64,000 nt of DNA from Prostheceraeus crozeri (lineage: Eukaryota > Platyhelminthes > Polycladida > Euryleptidae). How positions within the stretch are numbered: position 1 is the stretch's first letter; every line of letters begins with the position of its first letter. Where the stretch lies: positions 124,001 to 188,000 of the forward strand of contig CAJQUW010001818.1 in the NCBI GenBank assembly GCA_907163375.1, written 5' to 3'. The notes beneath the pieces were generated by a model. That model was given only the letters and a program-made list of their open reading frames with translations. It did not search any database and was not told the origin of the DNA. Of this stretch, positions 44,400 to 55,191 are shown one piece after another. Both the position numbers and the translations under genes were made by a program.

Positions 44400-45247
44400 C
44401 AGGGATGAAAATTCTCCGGATTTTCCCGCTTTTCCGGAATTTTGAGTAAATTTCTAATGGGTCACGATATTAGCAAAACTACCACAAAAATGAAAGGGGT
44501 TTGAGGTGCTGTTGAACGCTAAAAAATTATAGTACATGTATTGCTAAACGCATCAGAATCTACGAAGCAGGAGAGATTTTGAGTTTAGAAAGGCTTCATC
44601 AACCACAAAATTTTTGGGACTTTATAATTCTATTTGCTAGATTCTCCTTTGGCGTTTAGCGTAATCAGAAGTTGAACTATTGTGAATTATTATTTGAACT
44701 CTTTGATGTCTTGCTTTTCTGGTCTACTGGCTGAAGGAGTCTTCACTGAACATGGTGAAAATCGAGTTCTGCCCAAAGATGGATGTCACACGTAGTTATC
44801 AGCAACTCTGTTTGTTGTATTTCACGAGAGAAACGTTGGTGATATTGTAGAACATCTACCGGCATATAGAGATCTGATCCTTTACATGAGGAGCTTCATA
44901 AAAAAAGTTGGCCAAAGCGATGCAACGTTCGTGGCATGGGTGATGTGGCTCGAAAAGCAAGAGAAGAAATCGGAAGGAACAAGAGCTTTGCACTTCAAGT
45001 TGAATAATAGCATAGTCTGGAAAAGCAACTGAAAGATTCCACCTCTTCCTGGGATTAACGGTGGCCTAAGATTTGTCATGGAAACCATGCATCGAGTCCG
45101 TCGGAAAGCAGTCAGCTCAACGCATTGGTAATCTCTGTCGTGTCAGCAGCTATCTTCCTCTTGTCTGCTTGTCCTCTTGTCTAGTTTTATTATCTTGATT
45201 ATATCTCTTTTTTCCGGATTTTTTGCTGTCATGGGTTTTCATGCCTG
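44400..45247. mobile_element. 848-bp hAT-like element nested in the 42.9-kb element
   Basis: Ends CAGGGATGAAAATTCTCCGG and (reverse complement) CAGGCATGAAAACC, followed inside by TCCGGATTTT-like repeats. It is flanked by AGTCGCGC (44392-44399) and AGTCGGGC (45248-45255), an 8-bp duplication with one change. The interior has a coding-like stretch near 44880-45030 on the plus strand (QSDATFVAWVMWLEKQEKK) that I cannot place in a family. Confidence 0.7.
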
Positions 45248-45662
45248 AGTCGGGCTCTGACCAAAAAATTAAATCTACAGCGGAACCAAAACTTCGGGAC
45301 TTGGATTACGGACCGAAACTCTGGGAAGAAATACTAAGTATACATATACATGATAATATGCGAAAATAACTCTTTACAAGTATTAATAATATGAAAATCT
45401 AGTGTATGGGAGAATTCAGTTGTTATCAATCTCGGAATGATCAAATGAAGTCGTTTTAATTTAGATTAGTATTTCAATGCACGATGTGCTTGAAATAGTT
45501 TATCCAGAAATTTGAAATCCTGTCATTCGATCAGTCACCGAATTTGAATGAAAATTTACAAAAATCCTCAAAAGACCACTAATCGTCAAATAATCGGCCG
45601 ATTAATCGGTACACCCCTAGTCAACACTGTCCAAGCTCCACCCCCCTGGTAGGTGATCAGCG

Positions 45663-46689
45663 TTTAGCGCTTCTTTTCACACAGCTGCATGCATTTAATT
45701 TGTGTATTGCATATTCGATTGACAAAATACATGCGCTTGTGCATGTGATTTGAAAGGAAAGTTCCAATCCGTGATGAAGGAGGAGATTTCACTCACTGAC
45801 ATCACAGATTTCATTTAATATTTACCCAACATGTAATTGCATTTAATTCTCTGATTAAGTAGCGAAAATGTCTGTTTTTTCGCATGTGACCGTTTGAAGA
45901 ATGTCATATGACTGTCGGCTTTGAATTATGTATAGAGGCGTGAGAGAACTTCTCACCTTATTTCGTAACTCACATGGAAAAGCAACGTGCTGACTTCCAG
46001 CAGTTGCACAGTAGGATGAAGTGAATCGAGAATAATTAATCCGGCATGCCATCTTCGAATGTTTCCATTTTCTAATTATCACTTTGATTGAGGAGAGTAG
46101 ATCTATAGTGTATGTACGTACTGAAATTATCAATTGGGACAAAATGGTCAATTAAATAGGTGTCAACTCTAGCAAGTCGACCAAGCAAAATGTGATTTTT
46201 CATTCAGGGCAATTAAAGACTTGTCTCCTTTCTGTGAGTGCACGTTCGGCTTGAGAGGTTGAGAGTAAATTACTTTGGTTTCAGAATTCAAAATTTTTAA
46301 GATATCCATGGAAAGCTTTGGATAGCTTAGTATGTATCGTCTGTGGCAGATGTGAACTTTTCTTTAAAAAAAAGAGATTAAAAAATGTCGACACTTTCTT
46401 TTACCTATGTTATGACGGCATGATATGTCATTGACACTTCTTCATGTGTCTTTGTTTCTTCATTATTAACGATTGCATCAAATTAATCATTAAGCGCCTG
46501 TGATGTGAATCACGATTTATGATGCTAGTTATCTTGTTTTTCCTTGTAGGTAGTCATCTCACGTATTTAATATAATATATGGATATACTCAATAGTATAC
46601 AATCCTGTCCAGTGTTGAGCCTTTATTGCTAGTATACGAGTGAATTGGGCCTAAATAATTATTGTCAATAGTACCCATACCTGGCAAGG
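45663..46689. other. No gene recognised
   Basis: AT-rich noncoding spacer between the split SINE and a LINE relic; the minus frame at 45855-46151 has no motif. Confidence 0.4.
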
Positions 46690-47975
46690 CAAAACCCCCT
46701 CTTTATGACATTCTTAGACTCGAGAAGGCCTTTGGCAGTGTTCCACGAGAGGTGGTGAAATGGGCTCTTCGAAGACCATGCGTTGATGAATGGCTGATCA
46801 AAGCACTAGCAGCTATGGCCCCCTGTTTGAGAATTCGAGTACAGGAGTCAGACCTGAGGCTGAATTCACGGACCGGTTCAGGGTTTCAGTTGGTTTTCAC
46901 AAAGGTTCGGTGCTTAGCCCGTTACTTTTCATTGTTGTAATGGACGCTATTGCCAGGGACGTTGAGTGTGATCTACCTCTACGCGGATGACTTGGTTGTG
47001 TTAGCTGAGAGTGAAGACGAACCGATTAGAAGAGTGACGAACTGAAAGAGGGGTTGTCAGCAAAAGGCTTAAAGATCAATGCAGCCAAGTCCAAAGTAAT
47101 GCTGTGTACGACTGATGGCCGTGAACCGATTGCCAGTGGTGAATGCCCGTGTGCGGGTTGCCATCAAGGTGTCGGTAGCAACTCGATACGTTGCACTATT
47201 TGCATGTTATGGGTACACAAGAAATGTTGTTGTATTAAAGGAAACCTCGCTCAAGCAAGTACATCTTTCGCATGTAAGCGTTGCAAAGGTGAGATGCAGA
47301 AGCCTGTTGAAATCGGTCACAGTGGTCAACTAATTATAGATGGTGAAAGTTTGAGGTTGTAGAACAATTTTGCTACCTGGGGTCATCAGTGGCGCTGGAG
47401 GAAACAGAGGCAGCGGTGGGTGCGAGAGTGAAACGCGCCTGGGGTATGTTCAGAGAGCTGATGCCTTTCCTAACCTCTCGAGTCCCATCTCTCAAGAACA
47501 AAGGAAAAGTTTTTGACGCTTGTGTACGTGGACGCTTTATTGTACGGCAGCGAAACCTGGCCTGTGAAACGCCGCGACATCGAACGAATGAAAATTGCTG
47601 ACATGAGGATGAGAAAGATGGATGTCTAGCGCGTCATTGCGAGATCGCCGCATGAATGAGGATATTTGACTTGCGATGGGTCTGAAATCGATTCTATGTG
47701 CACTACAACAAAACCGCTTATGATGGTATAGGCACGTGATGAGGACAAATCGACAAGAATGTGTCAAAAGTGTGATGGAGCTGAATGTGAGTGCTGTAAA
47801 TAAGAGAGGAAGACCGAAGAAGACCTGGTCGGACGTGGTGAAGGAAGACCTAAAAGCTGCAAAGCTCCAACCCCAAGATGTGGCCAATCGAGGTCTGTGG
47901 TGAGTTGCTCTCCGAAAAATGAGAAAACCGTCCAACCCTGTGAGCCGGGACAAACAGACGTTAAATGGATAGTGA
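46690..47975 (+). mobile_element. LINE relic: reverse transcriptase, zinc knuckle and C-terminal tail
   Basis: Collinear blocks of a non-LTR ORF2 are spread over several frames. They are LEKAFGSVPREVVKWALRR (palm), GFHKGSVLSPLLFIVVMDAI, the catalytic YADDLVVLAESEDE (YADD at 46980-46991), LKINAAKSKVMLC, a Cys/His finger CPCAGCHQGVGSNSIRCTIC followed by WVHKKC, then VKRAWGMFRELMPFLTSRV and RGRPKKTWSDVVKEDLKAAK near 47800-47850. Frameshifts and a stop in the tail show it is dead. The 5' half (endonuclease) is absent. The 3' end near 47970 carries GTGAGTGAATGAG, a repeat-like tail. Confidence 0.85.
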
Positions 47976-48808
47976 GTGAATGAGTCAATCTATTGAATAG
48001 TGATCAAATATTCATTGAATGAATGTCAGTGAAGCATGCATTTAGTGTCATATTAAGTTTCAATCATAAGATAGTAAATCACGCTAATATGCCGAAATGT
48101 AGATAATTTCATGATAATGTCGGGCATTTAGTAAAGCATCTAGTTATTTGATAGTTTCATAGATGGAACATACACATAAAAACAAGCGATATTTATTGAT
48201 ACTTTTATAATCGGAGATGTTGAAAAATAGACCGCCACTCTATAATAGAGCGCCACACAAGAGAGAGGGTTGAAAAACAGACTACCATGACGGTCTATTA
48301 CAGGTTTTACGGTAATTTCAGTAAATTCGATTAATACTTGTAGAAGCACTATGGCCCGAAGTGATTTCGCATGTAGAAAAGTATTATGTAGGGAAGATTG
48401 TTCCAAGCGTGAGTGGCAGCGAAAAGGGAAGACCGGCCACTAAGGATATGACGACGAGCAGCTTTTCATTACTATATATTAGCAAGAGTAATGCCGTAAC
48501 TTTTTGACGGCATCACTTCACAGTATTTTGACTTTCCCGGGATCCTGTGAATTCCCGGAAAAAGCAAGTTCATATTTACCAATTCCATGAAATGCACTAT
48601 GCCCTAGCAGGGGTCGCAGCCGTCATGCCTTCAAACTTTTCTCTCGGTTGCCGCTGCGGGGCTGCTCTAGGTACTGTAAAACTTTCCAAGATCGCTGTGA
48701 TTCTTGTTCTATGACTTGTGAATGCTTCTCACATGATATTGATTGTGAAAATATGTAAAATGTATAAACCGTGTAATTATGTCTTATGTTGACGATATTT
48801 TATTTCAG
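47976..48808. other. Spacer upstream of the low-complexity exon
   Basis: No gene seen. GAAAAATAGACCGCCACTCT and the nearby GAAAAACAGACTACCATGAC (48222-48290) form a weak local duplication. The last bases (GACGATATTTTATTTCAG, ending 48808) form a plausible 3' splice site for the exon that follows. Confidence 0.4.
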
Positions 48809-48811
48809 GTC

Positions 48812-50545
48812 ATGTCACGAGCAGTAATTCCTGATTACATTAGTGTTCCGAAGATTTCATTTACATTAGGGCGGTTAAAGCGACCAGTCACCATACCATC
48901 AAGGGCAGAGATGATTGCCTACCTTCCACCATGTGCCCGTAATCCAACTCGTGATGGGATCAAGCAATCCACTTTCGGCACCCAACAAACCCCGTCTGCC
49001 TCCACCAATCATCGGTCTGCCACCGAAACCCAACAAGCCCCACCTGCCTCTACCAGTCAAAAGTCTGCCACTGATATCCAACAAGCCCCACCCACCTCTA
49101 CCAATCAAAAGTCTGCCGCTGACATCCAACAAGCCTTACCTGCCTCTACCAATCAAAAGTCTGCCACCGACACCCAACAAGCCCCATCTACCTGTAACAG
49201 TCAAAAGTCTGCCGCCGACATTCAACAAGTCCCACCTGCCTCTACCAGTCAAAAGTCTGTCACCGACATTCAACAATCCCCACCTGCCTCTACCAGTCAA
49301 AAGTCTGCCGCTGACACCCAACAAACCCCATCTACCTCTAACAGTCAAAAGTCTGCCGCCGACACCCAACAAGCCCCATCTACCTGTAACAGTCAAAAGT
49401 CTACATCTGACACCCCGAAAACCTTATCTGCATCCAACAGTTGGCAATCAACCTCTGAAATCCAACAAGCCCCATATGCTTCCAACGGTCAACATATCTC
49501 TCAATCAGACAACTCACGTGGAAGATTCAGAGGGCGTGGTAGGCGGTCGAGGACAAGTTTGAACGAGTGTGACATTCGTCCAGGCGGAGACCCTCATGAA
49601 AGTGATGAAACTGAAAAAGGAGGAAATGTAGTTCAAGGTGTTGGTGATGATCGGGTGCCAACTGAAGAGCGACATGAAGCTGATAAAAAGGAGAAGACTA
49701 CAGTAAATGATGTTGGACGGAATCTCGAGGACAAGTCGACAGTGAAAATGTCTGAAACAGAAGAAGGGGTAGTTAAGGAAAAGCTAAACAGCGAAGTTTT
49801 GAAAGCTGCTAGAGGACCAAGAGAGCAATTGCATGAGGATAAGAGGAAATGTTTAAAAGAAGAAAAAAATCAGGATAGTGTGCCGAAAACAAGCGAGAAC
49901 GAAAGAGACTTGGAAGGAACTCAGTTGGAGGAGAATGATATGAAGAAAGAGGAAGGAGATGTGAAAAAAGATGGAGAAGGTAGGAAAGATGTGGAACAAA
50001 AGACAAATGATGTCGCAGTGACCGGGACGAAAGGGGAGCAAAGGAAAGGGGTACAAGAAAATGTGAAAAATCAAACTGAGGTTCCGGAAAATGAGAATTT
50101 GATACTTAAACCTACTGACACGAATCAGTCTAGCGGGAAAATTGAAGAGAATATGAAAAGCGAGCAGAAAAGAAATTGCATCAAGAAAGATAGGCACATC
50201 GAAGGAGGATGTGATGATGAAACGGAATCGCAGAAAAGTGACACGAATAACACCATGGAAATTGAGCAGACCAATAAGATGGAGCGAAAAGTACACGGAT
50301 GTGAGAATACTGGAGACAAGAAAGTATTGGGGGAGATGCTATCGTCCGAGCAAGAGGAGACAGTGAAGAGTGAAAGCCAAAGCCTAGGAACTGAAAATGA
50401 GGATGAAATGCAAGAGAAATTAAAAGGAAAGCCAGGCAAAAAGGAGGAAGAGTCAAAAATGGAGAGCAACAAGGAGATGCATAAATCAATTGACGAATCA
50501 TGTGATGAAGGAAAGAAAAAGGAATCTGATGACGATGTCGAGTAA
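48812..50545 (+). CDS. Unrecognised low-complexity protein or exon with 16-residue repeats
   Basis: The longest open frame in the window. If read from ATG 48812 it gives 577 residues to TAA 50543-50545. An upstream in-frame ATG lies at 48779, but a 3' splice site (TTTATTTCAG, exon from 48809) fits better. Residues 1-55 (MSRAVIPDYISVPKISFTLG) look globular and unrecognised. Then come 11 tandem 16-residue units (consensus SAADTQQAPPASTSQK), an RG-rich patch SRGRFRGRGRRSR, and a long K/E/D-rich tail ending KESDDDV. The end contains GTAAGT at 50542 just before the stop, so the exon may instead splice out in phase 2 and join 53753. Codon use is unlike the repeats around it. The RG patch hints at RNA binding, but no function can be assigned. 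Confidence 0.6.
   Translation: MSRAVIPDYISVPKISFTLGRLKRPVTIPSRAEMIAYLPPCARNPTRDGIKQSTFGTQQTPSASTNHRSATETQQAPPASTSQKSATDIQQAPPTSTNQKSAADIQQALPASTNQKSATDTQQAPSTCNSQKSAADIQQVPPASTSQKSVTDIQQSPPASTSQKSAADTQQTPSTSNSQKSAADTQQAPSTCNSQKSTSDTPKTLSASNSWQSTSEIQQAPYASNGQHISQSDNSRGRFRGRGRRSRTSLNECDIRPGGDPHESDETEKGGNVVQGVGDDRVPTEERHEADKKEKTTVNDVGRNLEDKSTVKMSETEEGVVKEKLNSEVLKAARGPREQLHEDKRKCLKEEKNQDSVPKTSENERDLEGTQLEENDMKKEEGDVKKDGEGRKDVEQKTNDVAVTGTKGEQRKGVQENVKNQTEVPENENLILKPTDTNQSSGKIEENMKSEQKRNCIKKDRHIEGGCDDETESQKSDTNNTMEIEQTNKMERKVHGCENTGDKKVLGEMLSSEQEETVKSESQSLGTENEDEMQEKLKGKPGKKEEESKMESNKEMHKSIDESCDEGKKKESDDDVE
48983..49500 (+). repeat. Coding minisatellite, 48-bp unit, about 11 copies
   Basis: The unit is 48 bp and encodes 16 residues of the form QQAPPASTSQKSAADI. 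Ten units keep QQ; one degenerate unit reads TPKTLSA. Because 48 is a multiple of three, the repeats stay open in a second forward frame and on the reverse strand, creating shadow frames. Confidence 0.88.
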
Positions 50546-52343
50546 GTGCTGATTTCTTGTTGTGGGTTAGGCTTATAGATATCGCCAGAATGATTTCGTA
50601 AAATTAGAATTCGGCGCATAAAAAGATAATCGTTGCGACCAGAAATTAGAGCACATGACATTTTCTATCAACCTTAAGAATCTTAAATAGATATTTCTTA
50701 AAATCAATTCATTTGCAGTGAAAATATTTAAAATGGCATAAAATTCAATGATTAGTGTTGCTTATGAAGTTATTTTATTAAGACATCATCAAAACTTGAA
50801 TTTGTCTTTATCATAGGATATGTTACAAGGTTGTAAGTGTACTTAGCAACTAAGTATGACAGTCATCTTTACTTGTACTTGTGACAGAATGGTGTCCTCA
50901 CACTTGAACACATTAAAATAAAGCGTACAGAAATTCTCAATTTTAATAAGTTAGATGTCACTAACCATATGGTCCGATCTATTGACAACGGAATACTAAC
51001 GCTACTTTATTTTAGCATTCGCTCGGAGGGATGCATTTCTTTTACAGATAAAGCAATATTGACTCCGGAGTCCAAAAGCCCATTATTTCAATCCAAGACA
51101 TTAACTTAATAATTTCATGATATATGTTTCTCATTCATAATTTCCTTCACGTCATAATCTACTCTGCTGAACTCACTGTTTTTGAGGCTAATCGGATCGT
51201 TATGTAGTCAATGGTCACTACATTCATTAATTAAGAATGCAATTGAATCGAACGGCACCTACATAAACGCCAGACAATTGCACGTAAAATGTAAAATTTG
51301 TCATGTCATTCTTGCAATTCGAAACTTGCCGTTTTCAAGAAATTGTCATTGAAACTTCCTTTAAATTTTCAAGGATTGAATCTTCTGCATGGTGAGTCAG
51401 TTTACAGAGTTCCATGTATGTAAGTACTGCACGATTTCAGAGATCTCAGTTGTGTGAGGTATTGCTGAATGACAGTGGTGAATGCTGTGCAGCAGGGTCG
51501 TACCTAGAAAAACTCCAAAATACAGAAGTTCTTTAATTTTTTACAGCATTAGAGTGAAATTTTCCATTATTCATGCATGAAAACTTGTTTTCTTTGTTTT
51601 TGTGCTATTTCAAATAACGCAAATAAAATGCATTTACTAATTTCTGTCTCAGTTTTATGGAAATATTTATTCAATCTAATTTTGCGTTCCGTCAGAATGA
51701 TTCAAAGTCATCAATGAATGATATAATACTGAAATGCTGTGAGAATCCTCACGCACAGTGAGTCGCACGAAAAATTCATTTTCCCTCATGGTGCAGCCTT
51801 GGAATCATCTTCTCCACGCCACTTTCCATCAACAACACAATGTTTGTACTTTCAAGAAGTGTGTTAACAGGTCTCAGATTGAGACAATTTAGTAAGCATA
51901 AATGATTCTCTAATCTGCCATTAAGTAGCCCTCAGCATCTGTAATGGTTTTTTTAATGTTAAGGGTGAAAATGCAAGAAAAATATTATACATGAATCTAC
52001 TTTATGATCTCAATTTCCATCTATCAATTTCTTGAATCTCGTGGAAAAATCAGACACTTTTCCATTCTTTTCGGGTAATACTTGGAATTAAAGATCTTCA
52101 TTTTTCTCACTTTTGAAGTAACATAAATTTCAAATTCTTGCATCAATCAAAATAAATTCTGATGTGTTATATAACATCAAGATTGCACTGGCAGCTAAGG
52201 TGGTCTATTTTTTAAAACTAAAATTATAATACTACCTAATGATTTCAATAGATGCTTGCTTTTTCATTAGTAATAATAATTTCAATAATAACAATAATAA
52301 TTTCATTTAAATAGCTGTTTGTTTTCCACTTACTTTTTTGTTT
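50546..52343. other. No gene recognised
   Basis: AT-rich, 1.8 kb, without an open frame above 60 codons. It may be intron if the 48812 exon splices on. A TAATAATAATT-type microsatellite lies at about 52270-52305. Confidence 0.4.
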
Positions 52344-52592
52344 TCATTTGTCTAACCTTCGGTGATAAAAGAAAAACTCTCTTCTTTTTGCAAGGACACG
52401 TTGTAATCCTTGCTTTATGCTGAACTCTTTCCAAGTAATATGTTCTTTAACACAAGGATGTAGGGGTCGGATAGTGCTGCCAACATATTTTTTAACGGGT
52501 AAACATTTATGTGGATACATTTTTTTTAAGTAGCAGGATGCAAGACCGCACTCAACATGTTCAGGAAAATGGTGTTGATCAACGTAATGCAC
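52344..52592 (-). mobile_element. Penelope-like element fragment (GIY-YIG endonuclease)
   Basis: The frame contains KKYVGSTIRPLHPCVKEHI, matching the Y-G-T-R-L-x-R-x-EH core of the GIY-YIG endonuclease of Penelope-like retroelements. It is a short broken fossil. The terminal motifs near 6.9, 32.5 and 35.6 kb could derive from related copies. Confidence 0.6.
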
Positions 52593-53424
52593 CGGTGAGA
52601 TATACAGACGGGCGGCTTCACCCTCCTGAAAATTCTTTTGATCTTGCTATTTAGAAGAGTCTGAAATGAATGCTATCTGGGAATGGCATAGAAATAGATT
52701 GTTTATCTGAAGTTGACTAGAATGGAAATTGACTCAAGGTCACGGCACATCCGGGGGAACTAAGTTGTGGCATGAAGAACCAATGAAAAGCTTATAATTG
52801 CACATTTGACTGATTCTAACCCAATGATACAGTCGTTGACAAGTGTATCCAAGTGAAAATGCGTGCGATTTTTGTGCCACTGTTGTATATTGCATGAAGC
52901 TTTACTTCCATTCTAGAGGTCTTCTTGTTATCAATTTCTATGGGGAATGGTATCTGGAAAAGATGATGAAGAAGTAAAACCTGTCATAAGTACTAGTGAA
53001 CAGTGCATTGGATAGCATTTTCTGATTTCTTGGCATATTTTTCAATTTCTATATCAACTTTTTGCATGCTCTGTCTTTTTTTCATGTGAGCAGGCCGTAT
53101 TAACGTTGAAAATTTGTGCAATACAAAAATAGGCAGTTTTGCTTAATTGAATTTTTACATCATGGTGATTTAAATATTCCGCTGAAAATTCAATTATGAC
53201 CTACTCATTAGCTCAATTGGTTTGGATGGCCTTATTGACATGATTTATGAGATTTTCAAACTTATCATTTAGCTTGCTTAACCATTGACTTCGATTCTAG
53301 ACACCAACAAAATTTCTGATGGGCCACTACAGTTCCTTTGTGTGAGTAGAAATCTGCAATCATCGGTCGGCATCTTAAACAATTCCAGAAGATGCAGTAT
53401 TTTATTGTGTCAGGGGCGTGGAGC
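52593..53424. other. No gene recognised
   Basis: AT-rich noncoding DNA between the Penelope-like fragment and the piggyBac MITE. Confidence 0.4.
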
Positions 53425-53623
53425 TTAACCCATTAATGCCCGAATTATTTTACATCACAGAAATCTAATATATTTTGTGTTACGCATCCTTAGGGGTTAC
53501 TTTGCGCATTTATGATTGAAATTATGCCGGTGCTTCTTTAGTTTTACATCTGCAGCCTGTGACCATAGGACTTACAGGGTACATGGTGTGACCATATGGT
53601 CACGCTAGGACTTAATGGGTTAA
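53425..53623. mobile_element. 199-bp piggyBac MITE
   Basis: Flanked by TTAA (53425-53428 and 53620-53623), with ends CCCATTAATGCCCG and (reverse complement) CCCATTAAGTCCTAG. The first eight bases are identical to the piggyBac at 39490-41377 and the pattern is similar beyond. The interior holds GTGACCATATGGTCAC-type inverted motifs. It is a non-autonomous derivative of the same or a sister family. Confidence 0.85.
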
Positions 53624-53752
53624 ATGAGCAATATGAGCACAGCGTTGTCATCTTATCTGGTCATCTCTTTTCTTGAAACTGAGTAATCATTAGCGGAAAG
53701 TTCAGATTCCTTTCTGTATTCACATCATCTTGAAAATATTTGAAATTCGCAG

Positions 53753-53904
53753 CACACTTCAAATAATCTCGTTTCAACCAGGTAGCCTATTGTCACGTGA
53801 CTCTAGCATCCTGCGCACTCGACACAAAGCTGACCGCTACATCTTCTGGAGCTGCGAAAGACACGGACGTTGGTATCTCGAATCAAAGTCCGTGACCAAA
53901 CAAG
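53753..53904 (+). CDS. Candidate internal exon of an unrecognised gene
   Basis: A 152-bp stretch with GC-rich third positions stands out from AT-rich surroundings. It lies between AAATTCGCAG and CAAG|GTAAGT, an excellent donor. It enters in phase 2 and leaves in phase 1, and encodes ISFQPGSLLSRDSSILRT then ADRYIFWSCERHGRWYLESK. The L-x-x-D ... Y-x-FWxC pattern loosely recalls FLYWCH-type fingers, but the second cysteine is missing. The entry phase fits the exit phase of the 48812-50541 exon (GA + C gives Asp), so both may belong to one gene. Confidence 0.55.
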
Positions 53905-55014
53905 GTAAGTGAAGAGTCCGAAAATCGCACTGGTCATTTTTACAGGGCCATCCAAACCAAAGGGGCGTATGTACACACGCACACACTGACAGCCATGTAG
54001 GATTTGAAAAGCTCAACTGGATTTAGAGAAATTATTCTTCATACTAATTTGACAGGGCTTCAGGGCTCTGATAAGAAAGCTCTTCGTAGCAATTATCCAG
54101 ACCACAAAGATTATACTGAAACGAGCTAATTTGTGAAAACTGTCTTTTTTTAAAATGCCTATGAAAAATAGCAGTGCCCTCATATTTAAGAGCAGTCCGA
54201 CAATTAATCGGAGTAATCACCAAGCAAGTAAAGTGGCTGTATCATTTTTTTAAATTTGTTTCGCATGCTGCCGATGCGGTGGCCTTTTGGCTGAGTGTTG
54301 GCTCTACGTCTGGGAAACTTTGGTGCTATTGCTTAGGTCGAGTCAAACATACGTATGCAAGTTCGCTTGGCATTGTTTTGAACTCTCACAGCCAAACAAC
54401 TAAAATCGTCCACATGGAAGAAAGACGTCTTTCCAAATGTGATTTGTTAGTATAAACACGCTCATATATTTATATATAATTATTATATTTGTGCATTATA
54501 TTTATCTACCCTTTGAAGACAATTCTAATTACAACCATTCTCTATGGTGGATGGAAGGCATTTTAGAAAACGAAAAAGAAAGGCATTGAAAATTTGGAAA
54601 CTTAACATGTGATAGTTATGAAGCAAGGAAAGATTCCGGCATGTTTCCACTTAGCAAACCTATAGCATATCCAATGTCTCAGTTTAGTTACGGCCCTGTT
54701 CAGTATCAGCTTTTGCATGTTCGCTTTATATGCATTGACATCTAGGAGATATTCATAATTTTGTCTCATTGTGGAAGCTATGTTATTTATATATCGGCTA
54801 TTAAGCATTCTTTTGTGCTATCATCGTTGGATTCATTGCTTTATTTGGCACTTGTTAAGGTCAAGTGTGTGTCCGACACAGTGCTACACGTGATTATGCG
54901 ATGTTCTAGCAACCACTGTCTGTAGGACAGACAGGGATCAATTACCCTGATCCCTCTACAATTACATTTGCAAATAGTGTCACCCCGAAATCTTTTAACA
55001 CTTCCTTCAAATGA
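53905..55014. other. No gene recognised
   Basis: The frame at 54174-54455 (+) has hydrophobic patches but no family motif or splice support. The remaining sequence is AT-rich. Confidence 0.4.
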
Positions 55015-55191
55015 TGATGAAATTTGGCGTCATTACTATCTCACTGGTGATGTGGAAGGTGCTGACATTTTTGTAGCACTTTTATCAAGGATGCCCTTCC
55101 TGCCGATTTTCAATGACAATAACAGGGCTCGAACTCTATATTGAAGGATCACTAGGCCAAGCATTCAGCCACTGTGCCACGGAGACCACAG
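55015..55191 (-). repeat. tRNA-derived SINE copy B
   Basis: On the minus strand it begins GTGGTCTCCGTGGCACAGTG, then GCTTGGCCTAGTGATCC and AGAGTTCGAGCCCTG (B box), ATCGGCAGGAAGGGCATCCT and AAATGTCAGCACC. It is collinear with copies at 42768 and 63376. Confidence 0.75.

Larger units (their letters stand above)
42895..45620. mobile_element. 2.7-kb hAT-like element, CTAGGGRTGTACCGATTA ends, inserted in a SINE
   Basis: Inverted ends CTAGGGATGTACCGATTA (left) and CTAGGGGTGTACCGATTA (right, reverse complement), with AATCGGCCGATTA palindromes just inside both. This is a common hAT terminus type. The flanks GTCTGAC and GTCAACAC may be a decayed 8-bp target duplication within the SINE. No clear transposase frame survives: the 94-residue minus frame at 43739-44023 has no motif I can assign. 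A further element is nested at 44400-45247. Confidence 0.7.

Noticed and set aside
48915-49562. 215-residue proline-rich plus-strand frame (PNKPHLPLPVKSLPL repeats)
   Set aside because: It is a shadow of the 48-bp coding minisatellite read one frame off; the main frame continues far beyond the repeats on both sides while this one stops soon after.
53753-53904. FLYWCH zinc finger
   Set aside because: The Y-x-FWxC part is suggestive, but the second cysteine and the histidine are not visible; left as an unrecognised exon.
54174-54455. 93-residue plus-strand frame with hydrophobic stretches
   Set aside because: No family motif, no splice-site support and AT-rich codon use like the noncoding surroundings.
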